Shown in pieces: positions 22,431-31,465 of a stretch of DNA of 46,708 bases. The position numbers and the translations under genes are program-made. This DNA comes from an uncultured Methylococcaceae bacterium. GTDB taxonomy: Bacteria > Pseudomonadota > Gammaproteobacteria > Methylococcales > Methylococcaceae. Where the stretch lies: positions 1 through 46,708 of the forward strand of contig CAIWDB010000442.1 in assembly GCA_903911305.1 (NCBI GenBank), in the 5' to 3' direction. A model generated the notes under the pieces. It had not been told where the DNA came from. It saw only the letters and a list, made by a program, of their open reading frames with translations, and did no database searches. The stretch's first letter is position 1, and the number at the start of each line of letters is the position of its first letter.

Positions 22431-23084
22431 ATGAACAACAAACTTTTATGGAGCATTTTGGCCACGGGAGCATGTCTTGTATTCAGCATTCAGACTGCGC
22501 AAGCAGAAGGCAATGCAGAGGCAGGAAAGAAAAAGTTTTACACCTGTGGCGGTTGTCATGCCATTGAAGGTTACAGTAATGCATTCCCCAATTATCATGT
22601 GCCTCGACTGGGCGGGCAACACGACAAAGCTGTGATCGCTGCCCTGAATGCTTACAAAACTGGTGATCGTTCACACGGGAGCCAACCTCAAGCTAATAGT
22701 ATGCAAGGCAATGCACAGACCCTTTCGGATAAAGATGCTGAGGATATTGCTGCTTACGTTTCTAAAAAAGTCCTATCAACTGAAGTTAACCTAATTACGG
22801 GAAATCCAGCCAAAGGCAAGGAAAAAGCTGCTGTATGCGCGGGTTGCCATGGTGAGGACGGTAATGTGCAAGACAGCAATGGCAAAGTCTTAAACCAAGA
22901 ATATCCACGCCTAGCCGGTCAATATGAGGATTATTTGATAAAGGCTTTGAAGGATTACAAAAAAGGCGTCCGCAAGAACCCAATTATGGGTGGCATGGCA
23001 CAGTCATTGAATGAAGAAGAAATCAAGGATATTTCCTCGTATTACGCCAGCCAAAAAAGAGGGTTGTTAACCATATCGGATTAA
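22431..23084 (+). CDS. Diheme cytochrome c4
   Basis: Periplasmic electron carrier between the bc1 complex or other donors and terminal oxidases. The 217-residue protein has a signal peptide ending in QTAQA-EGNAEAG and two tandem cytochrome c domains, each with a CxxCH heme site: CGGCH (about residue 38) and CAGCH (about residue 130). Distal Met ligands are likely in NSMQG and GGMAQSL. The C-terminal DISSYYASQ is typical of the c4 family. It is only 29 bases after rpoC with AGAAAATGAAAG before the ATG, so it may get read-through from rpoBC; a terminator closes it. Confidence 0.92.
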   Translation: MNNKLLWSILATGACLVFSIQTAQAEGNAEAGKKKFYTCGGCHAIEGYSNAFPNYHVPRLGGQHDKAVIAALNAYKTGDRSHGSQPQANSMQGNAQTLSDKDAEDIAAYVSKKVLSTEVNLITGNPAKGKEKAAVCAGCHGEDGNVQDSNGKVLNQEYPRLAGQYEDYLIKALKDYKKGVRKNPIMGGMAQSLNEEEIKDISSYYASQKRGLLTISD

Positions 23085-23133
23085 GACAAAATTCTGCTAC
23101 ATCAGTATCGGACGGTCAATTCTAGATTGTTGA

Positions 23134-23162
23134 AACCCGGTGCGTTCAAACGCCCGGGTTTT
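23134..23162 (+). terminator. Rho-independent terminator after cytochrome c4
   Basis: AACCCGG pairs with CCGGGTT and continues into an inner GCGT/ACGC stem with loop TCAA (one bulged T), followed by TTTTCC. Confidence 0.8.
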
Positions 23163-23220
23163 CCTTGTTCACCATCTCATTTGACAACATAAGCGGCGTA
23201 ACATTGGAACTTCGGGTCCC

Positions 23221-23790
23221 ATGCTAAAAATCTTAATATTGTTATTTGCCCTACCTATCGGTGGCCCTTTGATGGCTGCTGAAAACACTCAAATGCCCAC
23301 CAACCAAGAGGCAACCGCCAAGCAAAAAGTCATCATGGGTTGGCTTGAATCAATTTTCCTTAGGCCGTGGAACCGCAGACTGACCGCAAAACTTGACACG
23401 GGTGCAAAGACTTCTTCCTTACATGCCGATAGAATTGAGCATTTCATCAAGGATGGAGAAGACTGGGTGCGTTTTAGCTTAGGCGATATCGAAGACAAAA
23501 AGCTTCCACCAATTACTGTTGAAAAGCCTCTTTTGCGAACTGTTAGCATCAAATGCAAGGGTGACGACTGCCAACCTTCTCAGCGCGACGTAGTCCTGAT
23601 GACACTATGCAAAAACGGTAAGGAATATCCGACTGAGTTTAATCTGGTAGACAGGAGCAACTTTAATTACCCGGTATTGCTCGGTAGAAGCTTTCTGAAA
23701 GACGTGGCCTTGGTGGATGCCAACGAAACCTTTCTTTTCAAATCCGAACATGACCCGTGCATTGCCAAAAACGGTTCAACTGTCCAGTGA
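23221..23790 (+). CDS. Secreted retropepsin-like 'ATP-dependent zinc protease' family protein
   Basis: Member of the family named putative ATP-dependent zinc protease (RimK-associated, PF05618), whose fold and motif are those of retropepsin-like aspartic proteases. The diagnostic motif LTAKLDTGAKTSSLHA lies at about residues 54-69, with the candidate catalytic Asp in DTGA. A second conserved part is NYPVLLGRSFLKDVALVD near residue 155. The first 19 residues form a signal peptide ending in MAA, so it acts in the periplasm. Two Cys in KGDDC and TLCK may form a disulfide. It is followed 31 bases later by the 7TM transglutaminase-like gene and then an ATP-grasp ligase, a conserved triplet. Activity is not proved by the sequence. 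Confidence 0.85.
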   Translation: MLKILILLFALPIGGPLMAAENTQMPTNQEATAKQKVIMGWLESIFLRPWNRRLTAKLDTGAKTSSLHADRIEHFIKDGEDWVRFSLGDIEDKKLPPITVEKPLLRTVSIKCKGDDCQPSQRDVVLMTLCKNGKEYPTEFNLVDRSNFNYPVLLGRSFLKDVALVDANETFLFKSEHDPCIAKNGSTVQ

Positions 23791-23821
23791 ATGGCTGACT
23801 CTCAGACGCTTATAACCTCAT

Positions 23822-25357
23822 ATGAGAAATCTGCATGTAAAGGTGCTTGCGCTCATCTTGGTGATCACTGGGCTGTCCTTATGTTATTACAAAGTCACTC
23901 GCTTAGGGCTTCCCCTGTTTCCAACTAAGCAAACCGACGTATGGACCGTAGAAGCGCGAATAGAGTTCAAACCAAAACGTGACACACCTATAAAGGCTAC
24001 GATTTCCATCCCTCGTAATCCAGTTGGTTACACTGTTGTGGACGAAAATTTCGTATCCAGCAATTACGGACTCACCACTGAAGACGATGGCATTGCGCGG
24101 AGTGCCCAATGGGCTGTGCGCAAGGCCACTGGCTATCAGGTTCTATACTATCGCCTACATTTGGCGCGTGACCCCACGGCTCAAGCTGAAAAGCCCGTCA
24201 ATCCCCCGACGCTTGCCCCGCCCGAATATCCAGAACTCATTCGTTCAGAAGTAAAGGCTTTGGTTGACGAGGCACGCAGCAAGTCGGCGGATACTCTGTC
24301 GTTTAGTCGCGCTTTGCTATTGCGCCTTAATGCCCCCACACCCGATGCCAATGTCAGCCTACTGCAACAAGACATGCAAACACAGGAGGAGTGGGTGGCC
24401 CGTATTGTCGACATCCTTGTCGGTGCCAACATACCGGCACGGATGACCTATATACTGCGCTTGGTAGATGGATCGAAACACGCGAATCTCACGCCTTGGA
24501 TTGAAGTTTATGCCAACGACGGCTGGCAACCCATCAACCCACAAACGGCAGAACCAGGCACGCCGAAGGAGGCGATCGTCTGGCATGTGGGGAAAGGTCC
24601 GGTGCTGGACATTAATGGAGGGCGTTTCCCCAAAGTTGAGTATTCAGTGACTCGTCATGCTCAAGAAATGACGATGGTCGCTGAACAACGGGCGCGACAG
24701 ATGGGTTCGAGGATCATGGAATTTTCACTATTCAGTTTGCCAGTGCAAACCCAGAATGTTTACCGGGTTTTGCTGCTCACGCCCATTGGAGCGTTCCTTA
24801 TCGTGTTTATGCGCAATGTGGTAGGCTTTAAGACCTTTGGCACATTCATGCCTATATTGATTGCTTTGGCTTTTCGTGAAACGAAACTATTATGGGGCAT
24901 GGTTCTATTTACTCTGGTTGTCGGTCTGGGGCTGACAATTCGCTTCTACCTAGAATATTTAAAGTTGCTATTGGTGCCAAGGCTGGCATCGGTGTTAACC
25001 ATCGTCATTTTGTTGATGGCTTTAGTCAGCTTACTGACCCACAAACTCGGTATAGACCGTGGTGTTTCTGTCGCTTTGTTTCCAATGGTGATCCTAACCA
25101 TGACTGTTGAGCGCATGGCCCTTGTGTGGGAAGAATCAGGTCCATTAGAAGCTTTGCAACAGGGTTTCGGAAGTCTACTAATGGCAGCTTTGGCATTTGT
25201 CATCATGAGTGACAGCGTGATGCGCCATGTGGTTTTTGTGTTTCCAGAACTATTGTTGATTATCTTAGCTGCCAACCTCTTGCTTGGTCGCTACACTGGA
25301 TACCGATTGACAGAGCTATGGAGATTCCGTGCGGCTTTGCAACAAGAACAAGAATAG
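23822..25357 (+). CDS. Inactive transglutaminase-like protein fused to seven TM helices
   Basis: Inner-membrane protein of 511 residues. After an N-terminal TM anchor (about residues 7-25) comes a periplasmic domain related to transglutaminases, including ARMTYILRLVDGSKHANLTP and WIEVYANDGWQPINPQT; the catalytic Cys expected in active enzymes is not evident. From about residue 310 seven hydrophobic helices follow, starting VYRVLLLTPIGAFLIVFMRN and ending in ELLLIILAANLLLGRYTGYR. This matches the paired transglut_i_TM and 7TM_transglut domains. It is sandwiched between a secreted retropepsin-like protease and an ATP-grasp ligase, 15 bases before the latter, so the three probably act together on an envelope peptide. 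Role unknown. Confidence 0.88.
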   Translation: MRNLHVKVLALILVITGLSLCYYKVTRLGLPLFPTKQTDVWTVEARIEFKPKRDTPIKATISIPRNPVGYTVVDENFVSSNYGLTTEDDGIARSAQWAVRKATGYQVLYYRLHLARDPTAQAEKPVNPPTLAPPEYPELIRSEVKALVDEARSKSADTLSFSRALLLRLNAPTPDANVSLLQQDMQTQEEWVARIVDILVGANIPARMTYILRLVDGSKHANLTPWIEVYANDGWQPINPQTAEPGTPKEAIVWHVGKGPVLDINGGRFPKVEYSVTRHAQEMTMVAEQRARQMGSRIMEFSLFSLPVQTQNVYRVLLLTPIGAFLIVFMRNVVGFKTFGTFMPILIALAFRETKLLWGMVLFTLVVGLGLTIRFYLEYLKLLLVPRLASVLTIVILLMALVSLLTHKLGIDRGVSVALFPMVILTMTVERMALVWEESGPLEALQQGFGSLLMAALAFVIMSDSVMRHVVFVFPELLLIILAANLLLGRYTGYRLTELWRFRAALQQEQE

Positions 25358-25372
25358 GCGGAGAACTTGCCA

Positions 25373-26323
25373 ATGATCTGGAATAATTTATTCGCGCCAA
25401 GCAACCGGCTTAGGGAGTTGGGCATAATGGGCATGAATCAGCGTAACGCTGACTTTATCTTGCCATACAATCCCCGCAGAAATTTTCCGTTAGTGGACGA
25501 CAAGAGGCGTACCAAAGAATTGGCTTTGGCAGCTTGCATTGCAGTGCCCGAACTCTACGCCGTGATAGAAATTGAGCATCAAATTGATGCCCTGCCTCAA
25601 CTGCTAGCCCCTTATGAAGAATTTGTCGTCAAGCCCTCGCACGGGAGCGGAGGCGAAGGCATTCTAGTAGTGACAGGCAAGGTCAATGGTCGCTACAGAA
25701 GGGCCAATGGCTTATTAGAAGACGAAGACGAGTTAAAGTATCACATTTCCAATATCCTAAGTGGTATGTACAGCCTCGGTGGCTTGCCAGATTGTGCGCT
25801 GATCGAATACCGCGTCGATTTTGATCCGATTTTCGATGGGATCAGTTATAGGGGGGTGCCTGACATTAGGACGATTGTGTTCCGTGGCGTACCAGTTCTA
25901 GCCATGATCCGATTACCAACCCGTTTCTCGGATGGCAAAGCCAATCTTCACCAAGGTGCAGTAGGTGTCGGCATTGATATGGCAAGCGGACACACAACAA
26001 GCGGTGTCTGGCACAATGACAACATCGACCACCATCCTGACACGGGCGGAACGATAGCCGGTTTGGGAATTCCCCATTGGGATCAAATTTTGGGGTTGAC
26101 AGCCCGTTGTTACGACTTGGCGGGTTTGGGTTATATCGGTGTGGACATCGTCCTTGACCGGACGCTAGGCCCTCTGATGTTGGAGATTAACGCGCGACCT
26201 GGCTTGAGTATACAAATTGCCAACCGACAAGGGCTTTTGCCTCGTTTGCGCAGAATTCAAGCGATCAAGGAAATTCCTTCTTCTATTGAAGAGCGAATAG
26301 CATTGGCTAAGTCGCTCGCTTGA
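25373..26323 (+). CDS. Alpha-L-glutamate ligase-like ATP-grasp protein
   Basis: ATP-grasp enzyme related to RimK, which adds glutamate to peptide or cofactor carboxylates; this subfamily (rimK-related) has no settled substrate. Visible are the nucleotide-binding FVVKPSHGSGGEGILVVTG (about residues 85-103), PDIRTIVFRGVPVLAMIRLP and the metal-binding IGVDIVLDRTLGPLMLEINA followed by RPGLSIQ. I prefer ATG 25373 over the upstream TTG 25367 because GGCGGAG sits 9 bases before it. It is cytoplasmic by sequence. It completes the conserved three-gene set that starts at 23221. Confidence 0.88.
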   Translation: MIWNNLFAPSNRLRELGIMGMNQRNADFILPYNPRRNFPLVDDKRRTKELALAACIAVPELYAVIEIEHQIDALPQLLAPYEEFVVKPSHGSGGEGILVVTGKVNGRYRRANGLLEDEDELKYHISNILSGMYSLGGLPDCALIEYRVDFDPIFDGISYRGVPDIRTIVFRGVPVLAMIRLPTRFSDGKANLHQGAVGVGIDMASGHTTSGVWHNDNIDHHPDTGGTIAGLGIPHWDQILGLTARCYDLAGLGYIGVDIVLDRTLGPLMLEINARPGLSIQIANRQGLLPRLRRIQAIKEIPSSIEERIALAKSLA

Positions 26324-26403
26324 CCCTGCTATGCTTATCCATGCCACAGATTGGGCTACGAATTTATATAATTCGGACATGAATTTATGCCTTGCGTGAA
26401 CTG

Positions 26404-26421
26404 ATGACATGTTTCTGTAAC
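26404..26421 (+). promoter_or_regulatory. Candidate Pho box upstream of pstC
   Basis: ATGACAT-gttt-CTGTAAC has the two 7-base direct repeats spaced 11 bases apart expected for PhoB binding (consensus CTGTCAT-N4-CTGTMAY; 5/7 and 7/7 matches by eye). It is 126 bases before the pstC start, with a TAATAT-type -10 about 15 bases downstream. Confidence 0.45.
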
Positions 26422-26546
26422 ATAGCTTTGGTATTAATATACGGTTTAAATTTGCTCGCCAAACCATGCTTTTCAGCAGATTCTTGCTGTGCGTTTATGA
26501 GGATTTGAGGATGTCTCAAATACCATGTGTTCATTAGGATCCTTTT

Positions 26547-27923
26547 ATGCAGAAATCGACACTTTTGTTTCTTCTGATGTTGATCAGCGCCTATGCCTAC
26601 CATATCGGACGGCATCGATCGCGCCAGATAGTCGATGGAAGGGTCAATGACCTACACTCGCTACCTAGTTATTATGGCTATTACACCGCTTTATGGTGTC
26701 TGTTGCCTTCATTGGCATTTGTCTTTCTTTGGATGGGATTTGAAACTTCTGTTATCGACCTTATGGTTATAAAAACCCTTCCTGATGCCAACAGGGAAAT
26801 TTCTGATGACCTCAGAGGCTTATTGATTAACGAAATCCATAACGCTTTGAGCGGAGATGCAAGCCATACAAAACCAGAAATCCAAGCTGCCGTCGAATAT
26901 CTTCGTCACTTGAAGATACTCAGCAACTGGCTGCTTTCGTTTTTTGCCATATCTCTGGCCATTTTGGGGGCTTTTTTAGGCCGTTCTTACATCACCAAGG
27001 AGCATCGAGCCCGCAACCAAGTAGAAAAGGTGATCATGGCATTTTTGGTGGGAAGCTCGATGATTGCCATACTCACCACTGTCGGAATTGTATTGTCGGT
27101 ACTATTTGAGTCCATCAGGTTTTTTGATAAAGTTCCAATTACTGATTTCTTATTCGGTCTGCAATGGAGTCCGCAGATCGCCATGAGACCCGATCAAGCC
27201 GGGTCTTCCGGGGCCTTTGGGGCAGTCCCCCTGTTTACTGGCACACTATTGATTTCCGCAATAGCCTTAATTGTGTCTGTTCCTATCGGTTTGATGTCAG
27301 CGATTTATCTGGCGGAATATGCAAGTTTGCGATTTCGATCAGTGGCCAAACCCTTACTCGAAATACTAGCAGGCATTCCTACAGTTGTTTACGGTTTTTT
27401 TGCAGTATTGACAGTGGCGCCATTCATTCGTGAAGTGGGTGCCGATCTAGGGGTTAGCGTATCTTCGGAGAGCGCTTTGGCCGCAGGATTGGTCATGGGA
27501 ATCATGATAATCCCCTTTGTGTCGTCTTTGTCCGACGATTTTATCAACGCAGTACCCCAAGCGCTGCGCGATGGCGCTTATGCCTTGGGAGCAACGCAGT
27601 CGGAAACCATACGCCAAGTGGTAATCCCGGCAGCCCTTCCAGGTATTGTTGGCGGCATTTTATTGGCTGCCTCACGAGCCATCGGTGAAACCATGATCGT
27701 CGTCATGGCGGCCGGCTTGGCAGCTAACCTGACCGCCAATCCATTGGAAGCCGTTACCACCGTAACCACCCAAATCGTAACCTTGTTGGTGGGGGACCAA
27801 GAGTTCGACAGCCCTAAAACCCTAGCCGCTTTTGCTTTAGGGCTGGTGTTATTTGTGGTCACTCTGATTCTTAATATTATCGCTTTGCATATCGTCCGAA
27901 AATATCGTGAACAGTATGAATAA
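26547..27923 (+). CDS. pstC: Phosphate ABC transporter permease PstC
   Basis: One of the two inner-membrane channel subunits of the high-affinity phosphate importer. The 458-residue protein has an N-terminal extension with two TM segments and a periplasmic stretch (about residues 1-155), as in the long PstC form of several gammaproteobacteria. The standard permease domain follows, with VPIGLMSAIYLAEYAS and the EAA loop ALRDGAYALGATQSETIRQV followed by VIPAALPGIVGG (about residues 338-369). pstA begins inside its last codons, so the two are coupled. A candidate Pho box lies upstream. There is no pstS in front of it. Confidence 0.95.
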   Translation: MQKSTLLFLLMLISAYAYHIGRHRSRQIVDGRVNDLHSLPSYYGYYTALWCLLPSLAFVFLWMGFETSVIDLMVIKTLPDANREISDDLRGLLINEIHNALSGDASHTKPEIQAAVEYLRHLKILSNWLLSFFAISLAILGAFLGRSYITKEHRARNQVEKVIMAFLVGSSMIAILTTVGIVLSVLFESIRFFDKVPITDFLFGLQWSPQIAMRPDQAGSSGAFGAVPLFTGTLLISAIALIVSVPIGLMSAIYLAEYASLRFRSVAKPLLEILAGIPTVVYGFFAVLTVAPFIREVGADLGVSVSSESALAAGLVMGIMIIPFVSSLSDDFINAVPQALRDGAYALGATQSETIRQVVIPAALPGIVGGILLAASRAIGETMIVVMAAGLAANLTANPLEAVTTVTTQIVTLLVGDQEFDSPKTLAAFALGLVLFVVTLILNIIALHIVRKYREQYE

Positions 27924-29232
27924 CAATACAGAAGAAACTACATCTCCCAACCAAGGCATACGCACCCATGAAATCGTCAAAGCGGGCCTTTCCCGACGCC
28001 GTGCGGCAGAAACCCGCTTCAGGGCATACGGATATATTTGCATCGTAGCCGGTTTGGCAATATTGGCTTTACTTTTTACGAATATAATTGCCCATGCTTG
28101 GAGCGCACTTGAACAAACCTATGTAGCCTTAGATGTGACGTTTGACGAGTCAATTTTGGACCCGGAAGGCAAACATGACACAAGCGCCTTGGCATCTGCC
28201 GACTACCCCGCCCTATTAAAACGTAGCATGGCTGCATTGTTTCCCGATGTTAAAGATCGACAGCAAAAACGTGTTCTCTATGGATTGATCAGTTCTGGAG
28301 CTTCTTATGAATTGCAGGAAATCATTGAAAAAAATCCTTCATTATTAGGAAAAACCGAACGCATTTGGTTGCCAGTGGATGATGATGTCGATATGCTGGT
28401 TAAAGGTCAAACCGACCGCGGCATTCCAGAGAGTGACCGTCGATTAAAGGATAACCAAATCGCTTGGATTGACAAATTAATCGCCGACGGAAGACTAGAA
28501 AAGCATTTCAACAAAAGGTTCTTTACCACGGGTGATTCTCGTGAGCCTGAAATGGCCGGCATCTGGGGCGCGCTGATGGGTTCAATGTTCACACTACTGG
28601 TGACTGGATTATTGTCTCTTCCAATAGGCATTGCCTCGGCGATATATCTTGAAGAATTCGCCCCGCGCAACCGATGGACAGACATAATAGAAGTCAACAT
28701 CAACAATTTGGCGGCAGTGCCTTCGATTGTTTTCGGCTTGCTTGGACTCGCTGTATTTATTAATTTCTTTGGTTTACCGAGGTCGTCTCCCATGGTAGGA
28801 GGATTGGTGCTGACCTTGATGACGCTTCCGGTCATCATCATCGCAAGTCGGTCCGCGCTGAAATCAGTTCCTCCCTCCATACGCGAAGCGGCACTTGGAG
28901 TGGGTGCGTCGCAAATGCAAACCGTGTTCCACCACGTACTTCCCTTGGCCATGCCAGGCATGATGACTGGTGCTATTATTGGTATGGCCCGCGCATTGGG
29001 AGAAAGCGCCCCTTTGCTCATGATAGGCATGGTTGCATTCATCGTCGACATCCCACAAAGCCTTTCTGACCCTTCGACTGTCTTGCCCGTGCAAATTTAT
29101 CTATGGGCGGATAGTTCCGAGCGTGGATTTGTTGAGCGCACCTCGGCTGCCATCATGGTTTTGTTGGCATTTTTAATTGTCATGAATGGATTGGCTGTTT
29201 ACCTACGCAAACGTTACGAACGTCGCTGGTAA
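27916..29232 (+). CDS. pstA: Phosphate ABC transporter permease PstA
   Basis: Second channel subunit of the Pst importer, about 438 residues. The N-terminal cytoplasmic tail leads to a TM helix (ICIVAGLAILALLFTNIIAH) and a large periplasmic domain (DUF3333-type, about residues 60-210). The permease core then shows LPIGIASAIYLEEFAPRNRW, NLAAVPSIVFGLLGLAVFIN and the EAA loop SIREAALGVGASQMQTVFHH. The ORF track opens at GTG 27907; ATG 27916, overlapping the pstC stop, is the more likely start. pstB follows after 187 bases with its own possible Pho box. Confidence 0.95.
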   Translation: MNNNTEETTSPNQGIRTHEIVKAGLSRRRAAETRFRAYGYICIVAGLAILALLFTNIIAHAWSALEQTYVALDVTFDESILDPEGKHDTSALASADYPALLKRSMAALFPDVKDRQQKRVLYGLISSGASYELQEIIEKNPSLLGKTERIWLPVDDDVDMLVKGQTDRGIPESDRRLKDNQIAWIDKLIADGRLEKHFNKRFFTTGDSREPEMAGIWGALMGSMFTLLVTGLLSLPIGIASAIYLEEFAPRNRWTDIIEVNINNLAAVPSIVFGLLGLAVFINFFGLPRSSPMVGGLVLTLMTLPVIIIASRSALKSVPPSIREAALGVGASQMQTVFHHVLPLAMPGMMTGAIIGMARALGESAPLLMIGMVAFIVDIPQSLSDPSTVLPVQIYLWADSSERGFVERTSAAIMVLLAFLIVMNGLAVYLRKRYERRW

Positions 29233-29356
29233 GCCCTTATAATACAGAATAAACGCATTAACTCCGCGTCTGCATATTTACTTAAATTGTACCTGTGCCC
29301 ATAACAATAAAATGAACATAGATAGCCCGGTTAAACATTCCAGCCAGATGACTTTA

Positions 29357-29373
29357 CTGCTATCACCTGTCAT
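29357..29373 (+). promoter_or_regulatory. Candidate Pho half-sites upstream of pstB
   Basis: CTGCTAT-cac-CTGTCAT contains one perfect Pho half-site (CTGTCAT) and an imperfect one with a 3-base instead of 4-base gap. It lies 47 bases before pstB. The unusually long pstA-pstB gap (187 bases) and a TATAAT at 29238 also suggest a separate promoter for pstB. Confidence 0.35.
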
Positions 29374-29419
29374 TTTGTTATGGTGTGTTAGGATAATCCA
29401 ATAACTTGAGAGATTCAGG

Positions 29420-30256
29420 ATGAGACATCCGGAAGAAATCACCAAACCCGTTTCGTTTTCCTGTGACCACATTGATACCGTTGGAGAGGTTTTTGTCAAA
29501 AACCCTCGCATAGAATGCCGCAATGTAGATGTCCACTATGGCGAGAAACATGCAATCCATAATGTTAGCCTAGATGTTAGTCGCAATGAAGTCATCGCGC
29601 TGATTGGCCCATCGGGTTGCGGAAAATCCACATTCCTTCGCTGCCTAAACCGAATGAACGATACCATTTCCGGCTGTCGTGTCACTGGTGAAATCAAATT
29701 GGACGGACAAGACATATACGCTGAAGGCCTTGACGTGGTGCCACTGCGAGCGCAAGTTGGCATGGTCTTTCAAAAACCCAATCCTTTCCCCAAAAGTATT
29801 TTTGAAAATGTAGCTTACGGTCCGCGCATTCATGGGTTGGCCTCGAACAAAGCTGAATTGGAAGAAACCGTCGAAAAGTCACTGCGTAGGGCTGGGTTAT
29901 GGGAGGAAGTTAAAGACTACCTGCATCATCCCGGCACTGGTCTTTCTGGTGGGCAGCAACAGCGTTTATGCATCGCAAGAACTATTGCGGTAAACCCAGA
30001 AGTTATTTTAATGGACGAACCCTGTTCTGCTTTAGACCCGATCGCAACAGCGAAAATTGAACAATTGATTGATGACTTGCGAGAACTTTACACCATCGCC
30101 ATAGTGACTCATTCCATGCAACAGGCGGCACGTGTATCCCAACGTACCGCTTATTTCCACCTCGGCAAATTGATAGAAGTCGGGGATACGGCACAGATTT
30201 TCACCAATCCTAGGCATCAATTAACAGAGGACTACATAACTGGCCGTTTCGGTTGA
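29420..30256 (+). CDS. pstB: Phosphate ABC transporter ATP-binding protein PstB
   Basis: ATPase subunit of the Pst importer. The 278-residue protein carries Walker [13 protein letters not shown] (about residue 61), the Q-loop [20 protein letters not shown], the ABC signature [13 protein letters not shown], Walker [14 protein letters not shown] and the H-loop [18 protein letters not shown] after Walker A and [21 protein letters not shown] near the end are typical of PstB. About 30 extra residues precede the usual start region ([15 protein letters not shown]). phoU, which often follows pstB, is absent; instead an inverted repeat and a convergent gene follow. Confidence 0.97.
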   Translation: MRHPEEITKPVSFSCDHIDTVGEVFVKNPRIECRNVDVHYGEKHAIHNVSLDVSRNEVIALIGPSGCGKSTFLRCLNRMNDTISGCRVTGEIKLDGQDIYAEGLDVVPLRAQVGMVFQKPNPFPKSIFENVAYGPRIHGLASNKAELEETVEKSLRRAGLWEEVKDYLHHPGTGLSGGQQQRLCIARTIAVNPEVILMDEPCSALDPIATAKIEQLIDDLRELYTIAIVTHSMQQAARVSQRTAYFHLGKLIEVGDTAQIFTNPRHQLTEDYITGRFG

Positions 30257-30269
30257 CGGGATAACCGAA

Positions 30270-30332
30270 GGAGTGTCAAAGCTTGATTTTCAATATGCAA
30301 ATAACAATCTGGCAAAACAAGCTTAACACTCC
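30270..30332. repeat. Imperfect inverted repeat between pstB and DUF4332 gene
   Basis: GGAGTGTCAAAGCTTG and CAAGCTTAACACTCC are inverted copies (one substitution and one indel) around a 32-base AT-rich loop. It sits between two convergent genes and could act as a terminator in both directions or be a repeat element; its arm shares GTCAAAGC with the palindrome at 1141. No strong T-run follows. Confidence 0.5.
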
Positions 30333-30396
30333 GTCGAATAAACACGATTCCTTCTTAAAAATTTCAAAACACACATCAGTAATCAATGGAAATAAC

Positions 30397-30807
30397 TTAA
30401 TATTCAAGCACTCGTGGCAAGTCCTTTGCCTGTTCGATCCATTTAATCACTTCTGATTCTGAAGGTGTGCGGCGGGTTGATTTCTTTTCTAGGTTGACTT
30501 TAGCCAGTGCTTCAGCAAGATTGGCAGGATTGCGCCTTGCCAATTCAGGTACGGTATCGACACCGGCTTCTTCGAGTAACTCCGAAAACTCCGAGCCGAT
30601 ACCATTAATTCGATACAAATCCACCATATTTGCAAATTTTAAAATTAATGATTCTGCAATGCCGGATTTTTCGGCCATCGCCTTACGCTGTATGGGAGTG
30701 GAAGTATTGGCAAGCAGTGAGTCGGTGTCATTCACCCCGACTGCCCGTAATTGCTCGCCCCTAATGGGTCCAATGCCTTCAACATCTTCTATTTTATAGT
30801 TTGCCAT
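30397..30807 (-). CDS. DUF4332 domain protein with helix-hairpin-helix motifs
   Basis: A 136-residue soluble protein of the DUF4332 family. It has two helix-hairpin-helix-like elements, VEGIGPIRGEQLRAVGVND (about residues 9-27) and INGIGSEFSELLEEAGVDTV (about 67-86), the type used for sequence-independent DNA or protein contacts. DPxxLAxxLA-like NPANLAEALAKVN follows. No catalytic residues are evident. Its function is unknown. It is a single gene, convergent with pstB and divergent from the anti-sigma pair. Confidence 0.8.
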   Translation of the reverse strand: MANYKIEDVEGIGPIRGEQLRAVGVNDTDSLLANTSTPIQRKAMAEKSGIAESLILKFANMVDLYRINGIGSEFSELLEEAGVDTVPELARRNPANLAEALAKVNLEKKSTRRTPSESEVIKWIEQAKDLPRVLEY

Positions 30808-30946
30808 GTGATTTTTCTGTTGTTGCTAATAAAATTAATGCTATATTCTACTAAATTCCACCTTTGAATAGCCAGTGCGCGCAGCCTCTTGACATTGACA
30901 ATCTTGCTTAATGATAAAAACCAACAATGGGAAGTTGGCAAACGAC

Positions 30947-30955
30947 TGGTATAAT
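30947..30955 (+). promoter_or_regulatory. Extended -10 promoter upstream of the STAS/anti-sigma pair
   Basis: TGGTATAAT is a perfect extended -10 element, which does not need a good -35; the start would be near 30962. A second, weaker option is TTGACA-17-TGATAA at 30889-30917. The leader to the STAS gene would be about 135 bases. Confidence 0.45.
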
Positions 30956-31096
30956 TCAGCTATTCTATGAGGGTCTGCCATTTGGCATAACCACTGAGGA
31001 TAATTTGAAGAAATTAAACAAAATCGTTGTTTGCGAGAAATCGCCCAATTAAACGATTTGGCTCAAACATATGCGTCTGAACGACAAGGTTATAGT

Positions 31097-31465
31097 ATGA
31101 ACATTACGTTGGATAACATGGATGACTCTACACTGCTGAGGTTCCATGAGGAAAGGCTTGACGCCCACAATTCAAAAGAACTCAAAGATTACTTATTGAC
31201 ACTCTACGATAACGGGACTAAAAATTTAATCCTCGACCTTTCAGAAGTCCGGTTTGTTGACAGTTCTGGGCTTGGTGCGCTGCTGTCAGGACATAAAAAT
31301 GCCGGTCTTAGAGATGGGCGCTTTGCACTAGCTTGCGTACAATCACGTGTGCAATCAATGTTTGAACTGACCCGGCTAACAAGGGTTTTCGAAATCTATC
31401 CGGGAGTGGAAGAAGCACTCGCCAATGGCGCAGTGGGGACACCCCATGACCAGAAACAGGATTAA
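31097..31465 (+). CDS. STAS-domain anti-sigma factor antagonist (RsbV/SpoIIAA type)
   Basis: Single-domain STAS protein that in partner-switching systems binds an anti-sigma kinase when unphosphorylated. The 122 residues show the phosphorylation loop in VRFVDSSGLGALLSG (about residues 52-66); the DSSGLG serine is the expected phosphosite. I prefer ATG 31097 (MNITLDNMDDSTLLRFHEER) over the upstream start at 31031 because it gives the standard domain length. The end overlaps the following anti-sigma kinase gene by 20 bases, so the two are translationally coupled and almost certainly partners. No sigma factor or PP2C phosphatase lies next to them. Confidence 0.9.
   Translation: MNITLDNMDDSTLLRFHEERLDAHNSKELKDYLLTLYDNGTKNLILDLSEVRFVDSSGLGALLSGHKNAGLRDGRFALACVQSRVQSMFELTRLTRVFEIYPGVEEALANGAVGTPHDQKQD

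Noticed and set aside
28407-29051. A 214-codon minus-strand ORF
   Set aside because: Shadow of pstA, whose domains and motifs are unmistakable on the plus strand.
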